The notes: generated by a model not told the origin, from the sequence alone. DNA of 64,000 nucleotides from Pseudomonas sp. MM213 (GCF_020423045.1 NZ_CP081943.1:3782001-3846000); one strand, 5' to 3'; positions 1 to 11,673 are shown, numbered from the stretch's first letter. Program-made: numbers and translations.

Positions 1-48
1 AATCGCGGGGCAGACGAAACACCAAAGGACAGCCGCCGCGATGCTTGA
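1..48 (+). CDS. PhoH-like protein YbeZ, C-terminal end only (partial)
   Basis: A reading frame is open from base 1 and ends at TGA 46-48, giving a polar tail ([15 protein letters not shown]). It overlaps the ybeY start by 8 bases. Nothing in so short a tail identifies the protein. The call rests on the common ybeZ-ybeY-ybeX-lnt gene order, in which a PhoH-type ATPase precedes ybeY. Confidence 0.5.
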   Translation, partial: NRGADETPKDSRRDA

Positions 49-535
49 GCTTGATCTGCAACTGGCCACCGAAGCATCTGCGCCAAGTGAAGCCGAGTTC
101 CGCCAATGGTGCGAACTGGCCCTGCGCCAGCGCACCGCCGACTCCGAAATGACCATTCGCCTGGTCGACGAAGCCGAGGGTCGCGAGCTGAATCACACCT
201 GGCGGCAAAAGGACTACGCCACCAACGTGCTGTCGTTTCCTGCCGATGTGCCTGACGAGTTTCTCGACATCCCGCTGCTGGGCGATCTGGTGATCTGCGT
301 GGCGGTGGTCGAGCGCGAAGCCGCCGAACAAGGCAAGGAACCCAAGGCCCACTGGGCACATCTGGTCATTCACGGCTGCTTGCATCTGCTGGGTTACGAC
401 CATATAGATGACGACGAAGCCGAAGAAATGGAAGCACTGGAACGAACGTTGCTTGCTGAGTTGGGCTATCCCGACCCGTACGCGGACGACGAAACAGAAA
501 CATCCCCTATCGTTACAACAAAGGATTCAGAGTAA
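41..535 (+). CDS. ybeY: Endoribonuclease YbeY (rRNA maturation factor)
   Basis: YbeY is a zinc-dependent single-strand endoribonuclease needed for 16S rRNA 3' end maturation and 70S quality control. The 164-residue protein has the family signature H-G-x-L-H-L-x-G-Y-D-H (from about residue 110), whose three histidines bind the metal, and the upstream LSFP segment. The acidic C-terminal tail is longer than in E. coli. It lies in the usual ybeZ-ybeY-ybeX-lnt order and is probably cotranscribed with corC, which starts 5 bases after its stop. Confidence 0.96.
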   Translation: MLELDLQLATEASAPSEAEFRQWCELALRQRTADSEMTIRLVDEAEGRELNHTWRQKDYATNVLSFPADVPDEFLDIPLLGDLVICVAVVEREAAEQGKEPKAHWAHLVIHGCLHLLGYDHIDDDEAEEMEALERTLLAELGYPDPYADDETETSPIVTTKDSE

Positions 536-540
536 TCGCT

Positions 541-1380
541 ATGAGCGAAGATCGATCGAGCAACGGGCAGAAGTCATGGCTGGGTAAGCTCACCCAGGCT
601 TTTGCCCACGAGCCGAAGAACCGTCAGGAGCTGCTGGAGCTCCTGCGCGATGCACATCAAAACAAGTTGCTGGACAGCGAAGCGCTGGCCATCGTCGAAG
701 GCGCCATCCAGGTTGCAGACCTGCAAGTACGGGACATCATGGTCCCGCGCTCGCAGATGATCAGCATCAAGGCGACCCAGACACCCCGCGAGTTTTTGCC
801 CGCAGTGGTCGACTCGGCCCACTCCCGTTACCCCGTCATTGGCGAAAGCCACGATGACGTGATGGGCGTGTTGCTGGCCAAGGACTTGCTGCCGTTGATC
901 CTCAGGGAGAACGGTGACAGCTTCAACATCAAGGACCTGCTGCGCCCGGCCACCTTCGTGCCCGAGTCCAAGCGCCTGAATGTGTTGCTGCGCGAATTCC
1001 GCGCCAACCACAACCACATGGCCATCGTCATCGACGAATACGGCGGCGTGGCAGGTCTGGTGACCATCGAAGACGTGCTGGAACAGATCGTCGGCGACAT
1101 CGAAGACGAGCATGACGTCGAGGAAGACAGCTACATCAAGCCGCTGCCCAGCGGTGATTTCCTGGTCAAGGCCCTGACGCCGATCGAGAACTTCAACGAA
1201 TTCTTCGACAGCGAGTTCTCCGACGATGAATTCGACACCGTTGGCGGCCTGGTGATGAGCGCGTTCGGGCACTTGCCAAAACGCAACGAAATCACTGAAA
1301 TCGGCCCTTACCGCTTCCGCATCCTGAACGCCGACAGTCGTCGGATTCATTTGCTGCGCCTGACACCTATTGCCCGTTAA
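541..1380 (+). CDS. corC: CorC/YbeX family protein (CBS pair plus transporter-associated domain)
   Basis: The 279-residue soluble protein has no membrane segment. It contains a tandem CBS domain pair (about residues 65-190, with the VRDIMVPRSQM and VIDEYGGVAGLVTIEDVLEQIVGDIEDE blocks read in part) and a C-terminal CorC_HlyC domain (about 200-279, DEFDTVGGLV). The family is linked to magnesium/cobalt efflux and, as ybeX, to ribosome metabolism; the exact role is unsettled. It sits 8 bases upstream of lnt and 5 bases after ybeY, consistent with one operon. Confidence 0.95.
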   Translation: MSEDRSSNGQKSWLGKLTQAFAHEPKNRQELLELLRDAHQNKLLDSEALAIVEGAIQVADLQVRDIMVPRSQMISIKATQTPREFLPAVVDSAHSRYPVIGESHDDVMGVLLAKDLLPLILRENGDSFNIKDLLRPATFVPESKRLNVLLREFRANHNHMAIVIDEYGGVAGLVTIEDVLEQIVGDIEDEHDVEEDSYIKPLPSGDFLVKALTPIENFNEFFDSEFSDDEFDTVGGLVMSAFGHLPKRNEITEIGPYRFRILNADSRRIHLLRLTPIAR

Positions 1381-1388
1381 GGACTGAC

Positions 1389-2912
1389 ATGCTCCGCGTA
1401 ACCCGCCCCGGCTGGCCCGGTAACCTGCTGGCCGTGGCGGCCGGCGCACTCACCACCCTGGCCCTGGCGCCGTTCGATATCTGGCCGTTGGCACTGCTGG
1501 CGGTCGGGTTCTTTTATGCCGGCTTGCGCGAACTGAACCCACGTCAGGCCCTTGGCCGTGGCTGGTGTTTCGGTTTTGGCCTGTTTGGCGCGGGCACCAG
1601 CTGGATCTACTACAGCATTCACAACTTCGGTGGCGCTTCCGTGCTGCTGGCCGGGTTCCTGATGCTGCTCTTCACCGCAGCGATTGCCTGGTTTTTCGCC
1701 CTGCCCGCCTGGATCTGGGCGCGCTGGCTGCGACGCAACGAGGCGCCGCTGGCCGATGCCCTGGCATTTGCGGCGTTGTGGGTCGGCCAGGAAGCGTTTC
1801 GTGGCTGGTTCCTGACCGGTTTCCCGTGGCTCTACTCCGGTTACAGCCAGCTCGACGGCCCGTTGGCCGGACTCGCCCCGGTGGGCGGGATGTGGCTGAT
1901 TTCCTTCATCCTGGCCCTGACCGCCGCACTGATCTACAACGCCTTGCGCCTGGTGAAAGCGGGTCGCAAAGCCTTCATCGCCGCCGGCGTATTGCTGTTG
2001 CTCGGCCCTTGGGTCGCCGGCATCGCACTCAAGGGCCATGCCTGGACCACCCCGGCCGGTGAGCCGCTGAGCGTCGCGGCGATTCAAGGCAATATCGAAC
2101 AAAGCATGAAGTGGGACCCGGCGCAGCTCAATGCGCAACTGGCGCTGTACCGCGACATGAGCTTCAGCTCCAAGCCGGTCGACCTGCTGATCTGGCCGGA
2201 AACTGCCGTCCCGGTGCTCAAGGAGTCCGCCCAGGGCTACCTGAACATGATGGGAAACTTCGCCGCAGAACGTAAGAGCGCGCTGATTACCGGCGTACCG
2301 ATCCGTGAAGAAGTTCACCACCAGAAGCGCTTCTACAACGGCATTACCGTAGTGGGTGAAGGCGATGGCACGTACCTCAAGCAAAAACTGGTTCCGTTCG
2401 GTGAGTACGTACCGTTGCAAGAAGTGCTGCGCGGGCTGATCGCCTTCTTCGATTTGCCGATGTCGGACTTTGCCCGCGGCCCCGCCGATCAGGCGATGCT
2501 GCAAGCCAAGGGTTATCAGATTGCGCCGTTCATCTGCTACGAGGTGGTTTATCCGGAATTCGCCGCCAGCCTTGCCGCTCGCAGCGATCTGTTGCTGACC
2601 ATCAGCAACGACACCTGGTTCGGCACTTCCATCGGCCCGCTGCAACACTTGCAGATGGCGCAGATGCGCGCGCTGGAGGCCGGTCGCTGGATGATCCGTG
2701 CCACCAACAACGGCGTCACCGGCCTGATCAACCCGTTTGGGCAGATCACTGTCCAGATCCCACAGTTCGAACGCGGCATTCTGTATGGCGAAGTGGTGCC
2801 AATGCACAACCTGACGCCGTATCTTGAATGGCGCTCGTGGCCGCTGATCATCGTGTGCGTGTTGTTGTTCGGCTGGACGCTGGTCGCGAACCGGATGGCC
2901 AAAACCGTCTGA
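1389..2912 (+). CDS. lnt: Apolipoprotein N-acyltransferase Lnt
   Basis: Lnt adds the third acyl chain to the N-terminal cysteine of lipoproteins in the inner membrane. The 507-residue protein has six to seven hydrophobic N-terminal segments (about 1-215) and a periplasmic carbon-nitrogen hydrolase domain (about 225-480). Catalytic triad candidates are visible: Glu in IWPETAVP, Lys in LKQKLVPFGEY, and Cys in PFICYEVVYPEF. A last membrane helix ends the protein. Several lipoproteins in this window (lptE, sltB3, rlpA, the MORN protein, the YceK-like protein) would be its substrates. Confidence 0.97.
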   Translation: MLRVTRPGWPGNLLAVAAGALTTLALAPFDIWPLALLAVGFFYAGLRELNPRQALGRGWCFGFGLFGAGTSWIYYSIHNFGGASVLLAGFLMLLFTAAIAWFFALPAWIWARWLRRNEAPLADALAFAALWVGQEAFRGWFLTGFPWLYSGYSQLDGPLAGLAPVGGMWLISFILALTAALIYNALRLVKAGRKAFIAAGVLLLLGPWVAGIALKGHAWTTPAGEPLSVAAIQGNIEQSMKWDPAQLNAQLALYRDMSFSSKPVDLLIWPETAVPVLKESAQGYLNMMGNFAAERKSALITGVPIREEVHHQKRFYNGITVVGEGDGTYLKQKLVPFGEYVPLQEVLRGLIAFFDLPMSDFARGPADQAMLQAKGYQIAPFICYEVVYPEFAASLAARSDLLLTISNDTWFGTSIGPLQHLQMAQMRALEAGRWMIRATNNGVTGLINPFGQITVQIPQFERGILYGEVVPMHNLTPYLEWRSWPLIIVCVLLFGWTLVANRMAKTV

Positions 2913-2916
2913 ATCT

Positions 2917-3020
2917 CTGTAGGAGCGAGCTTGCTCGCGATGAGTTTGAAAGCGGCGCCTGTTTCCCGCAAACACGCGTCATCGTTCACGCCCATCGCGA
3001 GCAAGCTCGCTCCTACAGGA
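2917..3020. repeat. REP doublet (tags outward)
   Basis: Two inverted copies of the REP core TAGGAGCGAGCTTGCTCGCG are separated by about 50 bases between the convergent lnt and ydcF-like genes. The copies point so that CTGTAGG ends lie at the outside. Confidence 0.9.
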
Positions 3021-3037
3021 AATGGGTGAGCTTTGGG

Positions 3038-3799
3038 TTATCGGTAAAACAACGAATACCCCACCTGCCCCACCGCCTCATTCAACAACTGCCCGCTCTG
3101 CCAGATCGACTTGAACTCCGGCATCCAGCCGCCCAGCGGCCGGGCATTGTCCACGCCCAGAAACGCTACCGGTGCGGGCACCACCTCAAAGCCGGCTTTC
3201 TGAAAACTCCAGACTGACCGCGGCATATGCCAGGCCTGCGTCACGACCACAACACGCTTGATCCCCTGCGGCAGCAACATCTCAGCACTGAATAGAGCGT
3301 TCTCCCACGTGGTGCGGCTGCGCTCTTCCTGCCAGCGCACGGTCACGCCGAAATCATCGCGCAACGAATCGGCCATCAACCTGGCTTCGCTCGGAGGTGT
3401 CCCGTAATGCAATCCGCCGCTGGTCAGGATCGGCAAGCCCGACGCCTTCGCCAGCCGCGCCGCATAGCGTTCGCGCTCCAGCGCGACACCGGTCGGCTGG
3501 TCGGCGCCCCAGGCCAGGTCGCCACGTTCGCGCCCCGCACCGAGCACGATGATCGCGTCGGCGCGCTGAGCCAGGGTTGCCCACTCCTCGCGAGCCAGCG
3601 GCGGCTCGCGCTCCAGGGCTTTGGCGCCCCATTGCACAGCCACCGGCAGGCTCATCAGCCAGAAGCCGCCCGCCCCCAGCGCAAAGCACACACCGGCCAG
3701 GCGCGGTCTTGAGCGGCGAAACCACCAGGCAAGCACCAGCAACAGCAACAAAATGCCGGGCGGCATGAGAAGGTTTTTAACGAAGTAACGAAAAGGCAT
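3038..3799 (-). CDS. YdcF family protein (DUF218; ElyC/SanA-like)
   Basis: The 253-residue protein has two N-terminal membrane helices (about 12-32 and 36-58) and a DUF218 domain (about 80-235) with the ADAIIVLGAG start and the VVTQAWHMPRS motif. The fold resembles SAM-binding enzymes, and E. coli ElyC with this architecture supports envelope polysaccharide synthesis. The reaction is not established. It is convergent with lnt and stands alone, downstream of a small unknown gene on the same strand. Confidence 0.88.
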   Translation of the reverse strand: MPFRYFVKNLLMPPGILLLLLVLAWWFRRSRPRLAGVCFALGAGGFWLMSLPVAVQWGAKALEREPPLAREEWATLAQRADAIIVLGAGRERGDLAWGADQPTGVALERERYAARLAKASGLPILTSGGLHYGTPPSEARLMADSLRDDFGVTVRWQEERSRTTWENALFSAEMLLPQGIKRVVVVTQAWHMPRSVWSFQKAGFEVVPAPVAFLGVDNARPLGGWMPEFKSIWQSGQLLNEAVGQVGYSLFYR

Positions 3800-3906
3800 C
3801 GAGCATCTCCTGAAGATGCCCGAAGCCTAAGTGGGTTGACGCAATGCGACAACAAATGCGAAAGGACTATGCTTTAAAAAACCATACGCCATGGGTTCAA
3901 GTGCCC

Positions 3907-4227
3907 TTACTTGAATTGCAGAGACCGGACCTTTACCGCGTCTTTGCCGGGTGCCTTGTCCTTGAGCCAGATGATCTTGGCCGAACGTGGTGCGTCGAGT
4001 TGCTTCACTGCTTCTGACAAGCATCCGTGTGTTTCACGTTCACTGCGATCCAGATACGCCTTGACCAGTTCAAACTCTGCGGGGCTCAGGCCACGCAGCT
4101 CCAGCTCCAGGGGACGTTCATCGCGCAACCGGCCAGCGGTTTTTGCCGCGTCCAAGGCCAATCCCAGACGATCGATCAGTCTTTCGTACAACTCCGGTTT
4201 TGTAACTTTTTGCTGTGACTCAACCAT
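3907..4227 (-). CDS. Conserved hypothetical protein, 106 residues
   Basis: I do not recognise a named family. The product is soluble, charged and predicted mainly helical, with no signal peptide or membrane segment (KLYERLIDRLGLALDAAK type heptads near the N terminus, LSPAEFELVKAYLDRSE in the middle). A strong ribosome site (GAGGTGAGGG) precedes the ATG, supporting translation. It is divergent from leuS across about 280 bases and about 105 bases upstream of the ydcF-like gene on the same strand. Confidence 0.75.
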   Translation of the reverse strand: MVESQQKVTKPELYERLIDRLGLALDAAKTAGRLRDERPLELELRGLSPAEFELVKAYLDRSERETHGCLSEAVKQLDAPRSAKIIWLKDKAPGKDAVKVRSLQFK

Positions 4228-7113
<2,886 letters not shown>

Positions 7114-7121
7114 TTGGATCA

Positions 7122-7143
7122 GGCGCCAGGTGAGCCTGGCGCC
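7122..7143 (+). terminator. GC-rich hairpin between leuS and lptE
   Basis: A perfect 9-bp stem (GGCGCCAGG / CCTGGCGCC) with a TGAG loop starts 8 bases after the leuS stop. No T-run follows, so it may be an mRNA 3' stabiliser or processing site rather than a full terminator. Confidence 0.5.
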
Positions 7144-7200
7144 GAGTAAAACCTTTCGGGCCGCATGATCGGCCCACATGGTTTCAAGGGGAGCAACAAG

Positions 7201-7806
7201 ATGATCAAACGCAATTTGCTGGTGATGGGCCTCGCGGTCCTGTTGAGCGCCTGCGGTTTCCAGCTGCGCGGCACCGGCACCTATGAAATGGCGATCAAGG
7301 AAATCGACCTGAGCGCACGCAATTCCTACGGCGAAACTGTGACGCTCATGCGTCAGGTGCTGAAAAACAGCGGCATCAATGTCCACAGCGGCGCACCTTA
7401 CAAACTGGTGCTGGCCGATGAAAAAGAATCCCAGCGCATTCTCAGCTACGCAGGCGCCGGCCGTACTGGCGAGTATGAGCTGACTACCGTGGTCGACTAC
7501 GTCATCCTGGGTCAGGGCAACCTGCTGCTGGTGAGCGACAAGATTGAAATGCAGCGAGTCTTCATTCACGACGGCAACAACCTGGTGGGCTCCGACCAGG
7601 AAGCCGCTGATGCCCGCAAGGACACGCGTCGTGAAATGGTTCAACGCATGATGATCCGCCTGCAACAGCTCACGCCAGCTCAGTTGGATCAGTTGCAACA
7701 GACCGCCGAAGCCAGGGTCAAGGCTGAAGCCGCGGCACTGGAAGCAACGCAAAAGGCTGAAGCGGAAACGCCGCGTCAGTCGCCTGTCGAAATCCCGCAG
7801 CAATAA
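7201..7806 (+). CDS. lptE: LPS-assembly lipoprotein LptE
   Basis: LptE plugs the LptD barrel that places lipopolysaccharide in the outer leaflet. The 201-residue product starts at ATG 7201 after an AAGGGGAGCAAC ribosome site. It has a short signal peptide with lipobox LLSAC (Cys near residue 17) followed by GFQLRGTG, the family signature. The C-terminal tail beyond about residue 165 is rich in Ala, Glu and Gln, is probably disordered or coiled, and is longer than in E. coli. It sits in the classic leuS-lptE-holA order. Confidence 0.96.
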   Translation: MIKRNLLVMGLAVLLSACGFQLRGTGTYEMAIKEIDLSARNSYGETVTLMRQVLKNSGINVHSGAPYKLVLADEKESQRILSYAGAGRTGEYELTTVVDYVILGQGNLLLVSDKIEMQRVFIHDGNNLVGSDQEAADARKDTRREMVQRMMIRLQQLTPAQLDQLQQTAEARVKAEAAALEATQKAEAETPRQSPVEIPQQ

Positions 7807-7811
7807 GACTT

Positions 7812-7833
7812 ACGGGGCGCTCAGGCGCCCCGT
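7812..7833 (+). terminator. Hairpin between lptE and holA
   Basis: A perfect stem (ACGGGGCGC / GGCGCCCCGT, loop TCA) lies 5 bases after the lptE stop and is followed by only TTT. It overlaps the expected holA ribosome site region, so it may lower read-through or translation of holA rather than end transcription completely. Confidence 0.5.
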
Positions 7834-7845
7834 TTGCCCTCGCCT

Positions 7846-8883
7846 ATGAAACTCGCCCCCGCCCAACTCGCCAAACACCTGCAAGGTGCGCTCGCGCCGG
7901 TCTACATCATCAGTGGCGACGATCCGCTGCTGTGTCAGGAAGCCGCCGACGCCATTCGCGCAGCCGCCCGTCAACAGGGCTTCGATGAACGCCAGGTGTT
8001 CGCCGCCGAAGCCAGTTTCGACTGGGGAACGCTGCTGCAAGCCGGCGCAAGCATGTCGTTGTTCGCTGAAAAACGCCTGCTGGAACTGCGTCTGCCGTCC
8101 GGCAAACCCGGTGACAAAGGCGCAGCCGCATTCATCGAATACTGCTCGCGACCCGCCGAAGACACCGTGCTGCTGATCAGCCTGCCGAAGCTCGATGGCA
8201 GCGCGCAGAAAACCAAGTGGGGCAAGGCGCTGGTCGAAGGTCAGCACACTCAGTTCGTGCAGATCTGGCCGGTGGACGCCAGCCAGTTGCCGGGCTGGAT
8301 CCGGCAGCGCTTGTCCCAGGCCGGCCTGTCCGCCAGCCAGGACGCCGTGGAACTGATCGCCGCGCGAGTCGAGGGCAACTTGCTGGCGGCCGCGCAAGAG
8401 ATCGAAAAGCTCAAGCTGATGGCCGAAGGCGGGCAGATTACCGTCGAAACCGTGCAAGCCGCAGTGGCCGACAGCGCGCGCTTCGATGTCTTCGGCCTGA
8501 CCGATGCGATTCTCAACGGCGAGGCCGCTCACGCCCTGCGCATGCTCGAAGGGCTGCGCGGTGAAGGCGTCGAACCGCCCGTGATTCTCTGGGCGCTGGC
8601 CCGGGAACTGCGCTTGCTGGCCAACCTCTCGCTGCAATACAGCCAGGGCGTGCCGCTGGACAAGGCCTTCAGCTCTGCCCGACCGCCGGTCTGGGACAAA
8701 CGCAAACCGCTGATGAGCAAAGCCTTGCAACGTTACTCGGCGCAACGCTGGGCACAGTTGTTGTTGGAAGCACAGCGCATCGACGCACAGATCAAAGGTC
8801 AGGCGGCGGGTTCGCCGTGGATGAGTTTGAGTAGGTTGTCGTTGTTGATGGCTGGGCAGAGATTGTCGTTGCCCGCAGAGTAA
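7846..8883 (+). CDS. holA: DNA polymerase III delta subunit
   Basis: HolA opens the beta sliding clamp within the clamp loader. The 345-residue product begins at ATG 7846 (MKLAPAQLAKHLQ); a TTG 12 bases upstream in frame is less likely. The N-terminal AAA+-like domain contains VYIISGDDPLLCQEAADAIR, typical of the family. It has no functional P-loop, as expected for delta. The C-terminal collar domain follows (about 220-340). It is downstream of lptE as in other pseudomonads. Confidence 0.97.
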   Translation: MKLAPAQLAKHLQGALAPVYIISGDDPLLCQEAADAIRAAARQQGFDERQVFAAEASFDWGTLLQAGASMSLFAEKRLLELRLPSGKPGDKGAAAFIEYCSRPAEDTVLLISLPKLDGSAQKTKWGKALVEGQHTQFVQIWPVDASQLPGWIRQRLSQAGLSASQDAVELIAARVEGNLLAAAQEIEKLKLMAEGGQITVETVQAAVADSARFDVFGLTDAILNGEAAHALRMLEGLRGEGVEPPVILWALARELRLLANLSLQYSQGVPLDKAFSSARPPVWDKRKPLMSKALQRYSAQRWAQLLLEAQRIDAQIKGQAAGSPWMSLSRLSLLMAGQRLSLPAE

Positions 8884-8897
8884 TCGCATAACGGCCG

Positions 8898-8977
8898 TTC
8901 GCGGGCAAGTCGGACCGCCGCACCGCTCGTTCCTACAGTCAATCGATGACCCTGTAGGAGCGAGGCTTGCCCGCGAA
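8898..8977. repeat. REP doublet with an extended left arm
   Basis: An inverted REP pair in which the right arm is canonical (CGAGGCTTGCCCGCGAA) but the left arm has about 16 extra bases (8911-8926, CGGACCGCCGCACCGC) between its two halves. The same extra block appears at 30901-30915 in another doublet. Confidence 0.88.
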
Positions 8978-9078
8978 TGGCGTCCGAAAGGTCCTACGCA
9001 ATGCGGGGTCTAGACAGAACCCCAACTTCGGCAGATTATTTCCCCCCGCAAAACCCCACTCAATCGAGAGATCCGATC

Positions 9079-9243
9079 ATGAGCAAAAAGCCATCTAAGC
9101 ATGGCCCCAACAAGGCCAAATCCATCATCGCCCAGCCACTGTTCCGCAGCCGTCAGGAACGAGCCGGCAAGGGCAAAGGCAGCTACCGCCGCGAAGCCTT
9201 CCAGTCTGACAACTGGGAGGCTTCTTACTTTCTGGCGGCCTGA
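9079..9243 (+). CDS. arfA: Alternative ribosome-rescue factor ArfA
   Basis: ArfA rescues ribosomes stalled on non-stop mRNA, as a backup to tmRNA, by recruiting a release factor. The 54-residue product starts at ATG 9079 (MSKKPSKHGPNKAKS). It shows the family core KGKGSYRR and NWEAS plus PLFRSRQE, and ends in a short hydrophobic tail (YFLAA). A 13-bp hairpin lies inside the coding sequence just before the stop, as expected for genes whose own mRNA is made non-stop so that ArfA is produced when tmRNA fails. It is a stand-alone gene between a REP doublet and sltB3. Confidence 0.93.
   Translation: MSKKPSKHGPNKAKSIIAQPLFRSRQERAGKGKGSYRREAFQSDNWEASYFLAA
9193..9224 (+). promoter_or_regulatory. Stem-loop inside arfA coding sequence (non-stop mRNA generator)
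   Basis: The arms 9193-9205 and 9212-9224 pair over 13 bp with one G-U wobble around a six-base loop, followed by TTACTTTCT. The stop codon (9241-9243) lies beyond the stem. Cleavage by RNase III or termination here would remove the stop codon and last residues, the autoregulatory logic known for arfA in E. coli and others. Confidence 0.8.
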
Positions 9244-9305
9244 AAGGCAAGCCATCGCTCAACATGTTAAGGTCTGCACCTGATCCGTATTCCCTGGACC
9301 CGTGC

Positions 9306-10628
9306 ATGCCCCTTTGTATTTCCCGTCGTTGGCATTTGCGCCAATTGATTGCTGCCTCCAGCCTCGTTCTGCTTGTCGCCTGCGCGGAAAAACCGACCGC
9401 CGCCGACGCCCAACCGCTTCAGACCCTTCCCGTCGCGACAGCCCCAGCGGTGATCCCGCCCGTGGTGCCGACCGGTGAAAATCTCGACATCCAGCCAACC
9501 CAGACCTTCGCCGAATGGCAGGCGGGTTTCCGCAAGGATGCGCTGGCCGCCGGCATCCGCGCCGACCTGTTCGACCGCGCCTTCGCCAATGTCAGCCTGG
9601 ACACCAGCGTGATCCGTGCCGACCGCAGCCAACCGGAGTTTTCCCGCCCGGTGTGGGAATACCTCGATGGCGCCCTGTCGCCGCTGCGCGTGCGCAAAGG
9701 TCAGGCACTGGTCAGCCAGTACGCCGACATCCTGCAAAGTATCGAACAACGCTACGGCGTCGATCGTCAGGCACTGGTTGCGGTGTGGGGCATGGAAAGT
9801 AACTTCGGCCAGTTTCAGGGCAGCAAGTCGGTGATCAACTCCCTGGCGACCCTGGCCTACGAAGGCCGGCGCCCTGGTTTCGCCCACGCGCAATTGATCG
9901 CGGCCCTGCAGATCCTGCAACAGGGCGACATCGCGCCGGAGAAAATGCTCGGCTCCTGGGCCGGCGCCATGGGCCAGACCCAGTTCATCCCGACCACCTA
10001 CAACACCCACGCCGTGGACTTTGATGGCGACGGCCGTCGCGACATCTGGGGCAGCTCTGCCGACGCCCTGGCGTCGACCGCGCACTACCTGCAAAGCTCT
10101 GGCTGGCAGAAAGGCCAGCCATGGGGTTTTGAAGTGCAGCTGCCGGGCAGCTTCAACTACGTGCTGGCCGATGGCTCGATTCGCAAGAGCGTCGCCGAAT
10201 GGCAGCAATTGGGCGTCACGCTGCCTAACGGCGGCCAGGTTCCGGCCGGTGCGGAACACCTGTCGGCGGCCCTGCTGCTGCCGGCGGGCTATCGTGGCCC
10301 GGCATTCCTGGTGCTCGACAACTTCCGTGCGATCCTCAAGTACAACAACTCGTCGTCCTATGCGCTGGCCGTCAGTTTGTTGGCCGGGCGCTTCAACGGC
10401 GCGGGATTCATCAATGGCACCTGGCCCAAGGATGATTTGCCGCTGAGCCGTACCGAACGGATCGAGCTGCAAAACCTGTTGAGCGCGCAGAAGTATGACG
10501 CGGGCACCGCCGACGGCATCATCGGCGCCAACACCCGCAAAGCGATCCGCAGCGCCCAGCAGTCGTTTGGCTGGCCGGCGGACGGGTATCCGACGCACAA
10601 GTTGCTCGAAGGCCTTCGAAACCGCTAA
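9306..10628 (+). CDS. sltB3: Lytic murein transglycosylase, MltB/SltB family lipoprotein (SltB3-like)
   Basis: The enzyme cleaves the MurNAc-GlcNAc bond to form 1,6-anhydroMurNAc. The product of 440 residues starts at ATG 9306 and has a lipoprotein signal with lipobox LVAC (Cys near residue 26). The SLT_2 domain spans about 70-360 with the catalytic Glu in VWGMESNFGQ (residue 164) and GSWAGAMGQTQFIPTTY. A C-terminal PG_binding_1 domain (about 380-440, DGIIGANTRKAI) follows. Position after holA matches PA3992 of P. aeruginosa; the symbol is assigned by that synteny. Confidence 0.92.
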   Translation: MPLCISRRWHLRQLIAASSLVLLVACAEKPTAADAQPLQTLPVATAPAVIPPVVPTGENLDIQPTQTFAEWQAGFRKDALAAGIRADLFDRAFANVSLDTSVIRADRSQPEFSRPVWEYLDGALSPLRVRKGQALVSQYADILQSIEQRYGVDRQALVAVWGMESNFGQFQGSKSVINSLATLAYEGRRPGFAHAQLIAALQILQQGDIAPEKMLGSWAGAMGQTQFIPTTYNTHAVDFDGDGRRDIWGSSADALASTAHYLQSSGWQKGQPWGFEVQLPGSFNYVLADGSIRKSVAEWQQLGVTLPNGGQVPAGAEHLSAALLLPAGYRGPAFLVLDNFRAILKYNNSSSYALAVSLLAGRFNGAGFINGTWPKDDLPLSRTERIELQNLLSAQKYDAGTADGIIGANTRKAIRSAQQSFGWPADGYPTHKLLEGLRNR

Positions 10629-10632
10629 AAGC

Positions 10633-10698
10633 TTCGCGGGCAAGCCTCGCTCCTACAGGGTTCGCGCATAACCTGTAGGAGCGAGGCTTGCCCGCGAA
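10633..10698. repeat. REP doublet (tags inward)
   Basis: Two nearly perfect inverted arms (TTCGCGGGCAAGCCTCGCTC and its complement) separated by about 12 bases lie between the convergent sltB3 and ldcA. Confidence 0.92.
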
Positions 10699-10722
10699 GA
10701 CTGACTATCAGGCGCTGTAGAA

Positions 10723-11673
10723 CTATCGCTTGATGACTACATCCTGCTCCAACACCAATTCCTTATTGCCCGCATCCAACCGGACCAGCGCCCCCATCGG
10801 CAACGTCAGGTTCGGATCGCAATGCCCGCTGCGCCACCCCGACAACACCGGAATCCGCAACGGCTCGAACGTCTGCTTGAGCAACCGCTCCAGCGCAATC
10901 GAATCAACCCCCGCCACATCCCCCACCAGAACCCCGCGCAACTTGCCCAGCGTGCCTGCGAGCCGCAGATGAGTCAGCAGCCGATCAATGCGGTACAACG
11001 GCTCGTTGATGTCCTCGATAAACAGGATGACGCCCTCGGCCTCGATTTCATAAGGCGTGCCCATGGTCGCGGCAATCATCGACAAGTTACCGCCCAGCAA
11101 GCGCCCGTGAGCGATGCCAGGCTCGATTGTGGTCAACGGGTAAGCCACCGGGTGCGTCAACACACTGCCCGCCTTCACCTGCCCCCTGAGCATGTTGAAA
11201 AACGAGGACTCGGTAGGCTTTTGCTTGTCCCCCAACAAATCAGCGTTGAGCAGCGGGCCATGAAAAGTCACGAACCCGGCATAACGGCTGATCGCCAGGT
11301 GCAGCGCCGTGATATCGCTGTAGCCGATGAACGGCTTAGCGTTGTTCTGCAATAGTTCGAAATCAATGCGATCGAGCAAACGCGGCGTGCCGTAACCACC
11401 GCGCAGGCAAATGATCGCATCGACCTCGCTGTCCGCGAACGCGGCGTGCAGGTCATTGAGCCGCACATCGTCGCTGCCGGCCAGGTAGCCGTCCTGCTCA
11501 TACACACCAGGGAAAATCCGCAACGCGTATCCGCGCGCGCGCATCCAGCTGATGGCCTTATCGGTGTCCAGTGCAGCGGGGCCTGCGGGCGCAATGACGC
11601 CGATCAGCCCTTGCGCGGGCAAGGCCGGAACGGGTTTGTGGGGAAAAAGAGTGTGGGTCGGTCGAACGGTCAT
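10723..11673 (-). CDS. ldcA: Muramoyltetrapeptide carboxypeptidase (LD-carboxypeptidase, S66)
   Basis: LdcA removes the terminal D-Ala from tetrapeptides during cytoplasmic murein recycling. The 316-residue product has no signal peptide. The S66 nucleophile region is GYSDITALH (Ser near residue 118), and the Glu/His partners fall in the ILFIEDINEPLYRIDR and SGHCDPNLTLPMG blocks. IGVIAPAGP near the N terminus is also family-typical. The gene stands alone on the minus strand, between sltB3 and the lipA terminator; both neighbours on the left and the block to the right are also murein-related. Confidence 0.93.
   Translation of the reverse strand: MTVRPTHTLFPHKPVPALPAQGLIGVIAPAGPAALDTDKAISWMRARGYALRIFPGVYEQDGYLAGSDDVRLNDLHAAFADSEVDAIICLRGGYGTPRLLDRIDFELLQNNAKPFIGYSDITALHLAISRYAGFVTFHGPLLNADLLGDKQKPTESSFFNMLRGQVKAGSVLTHPVAYPLTTIEPGIAHGRLLGGNLSMIAATMGTPYEIEAEGVILFIEDINEPLYRIDRLLTHLRLAGTLGKLRGVLVGDVAGVDSIALERLLKQTFEPLRIPVLSGWRSGHCDPNLTLPMGALVRLDAGNKELVLEQDVVIKR

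Noticed and set aside
1377..2975. 532-codon minus-strand frame opposite lnt
   Set aside because: Antisense to a well-supported gene, with low-complexity Arg/Gln/Gly composition.
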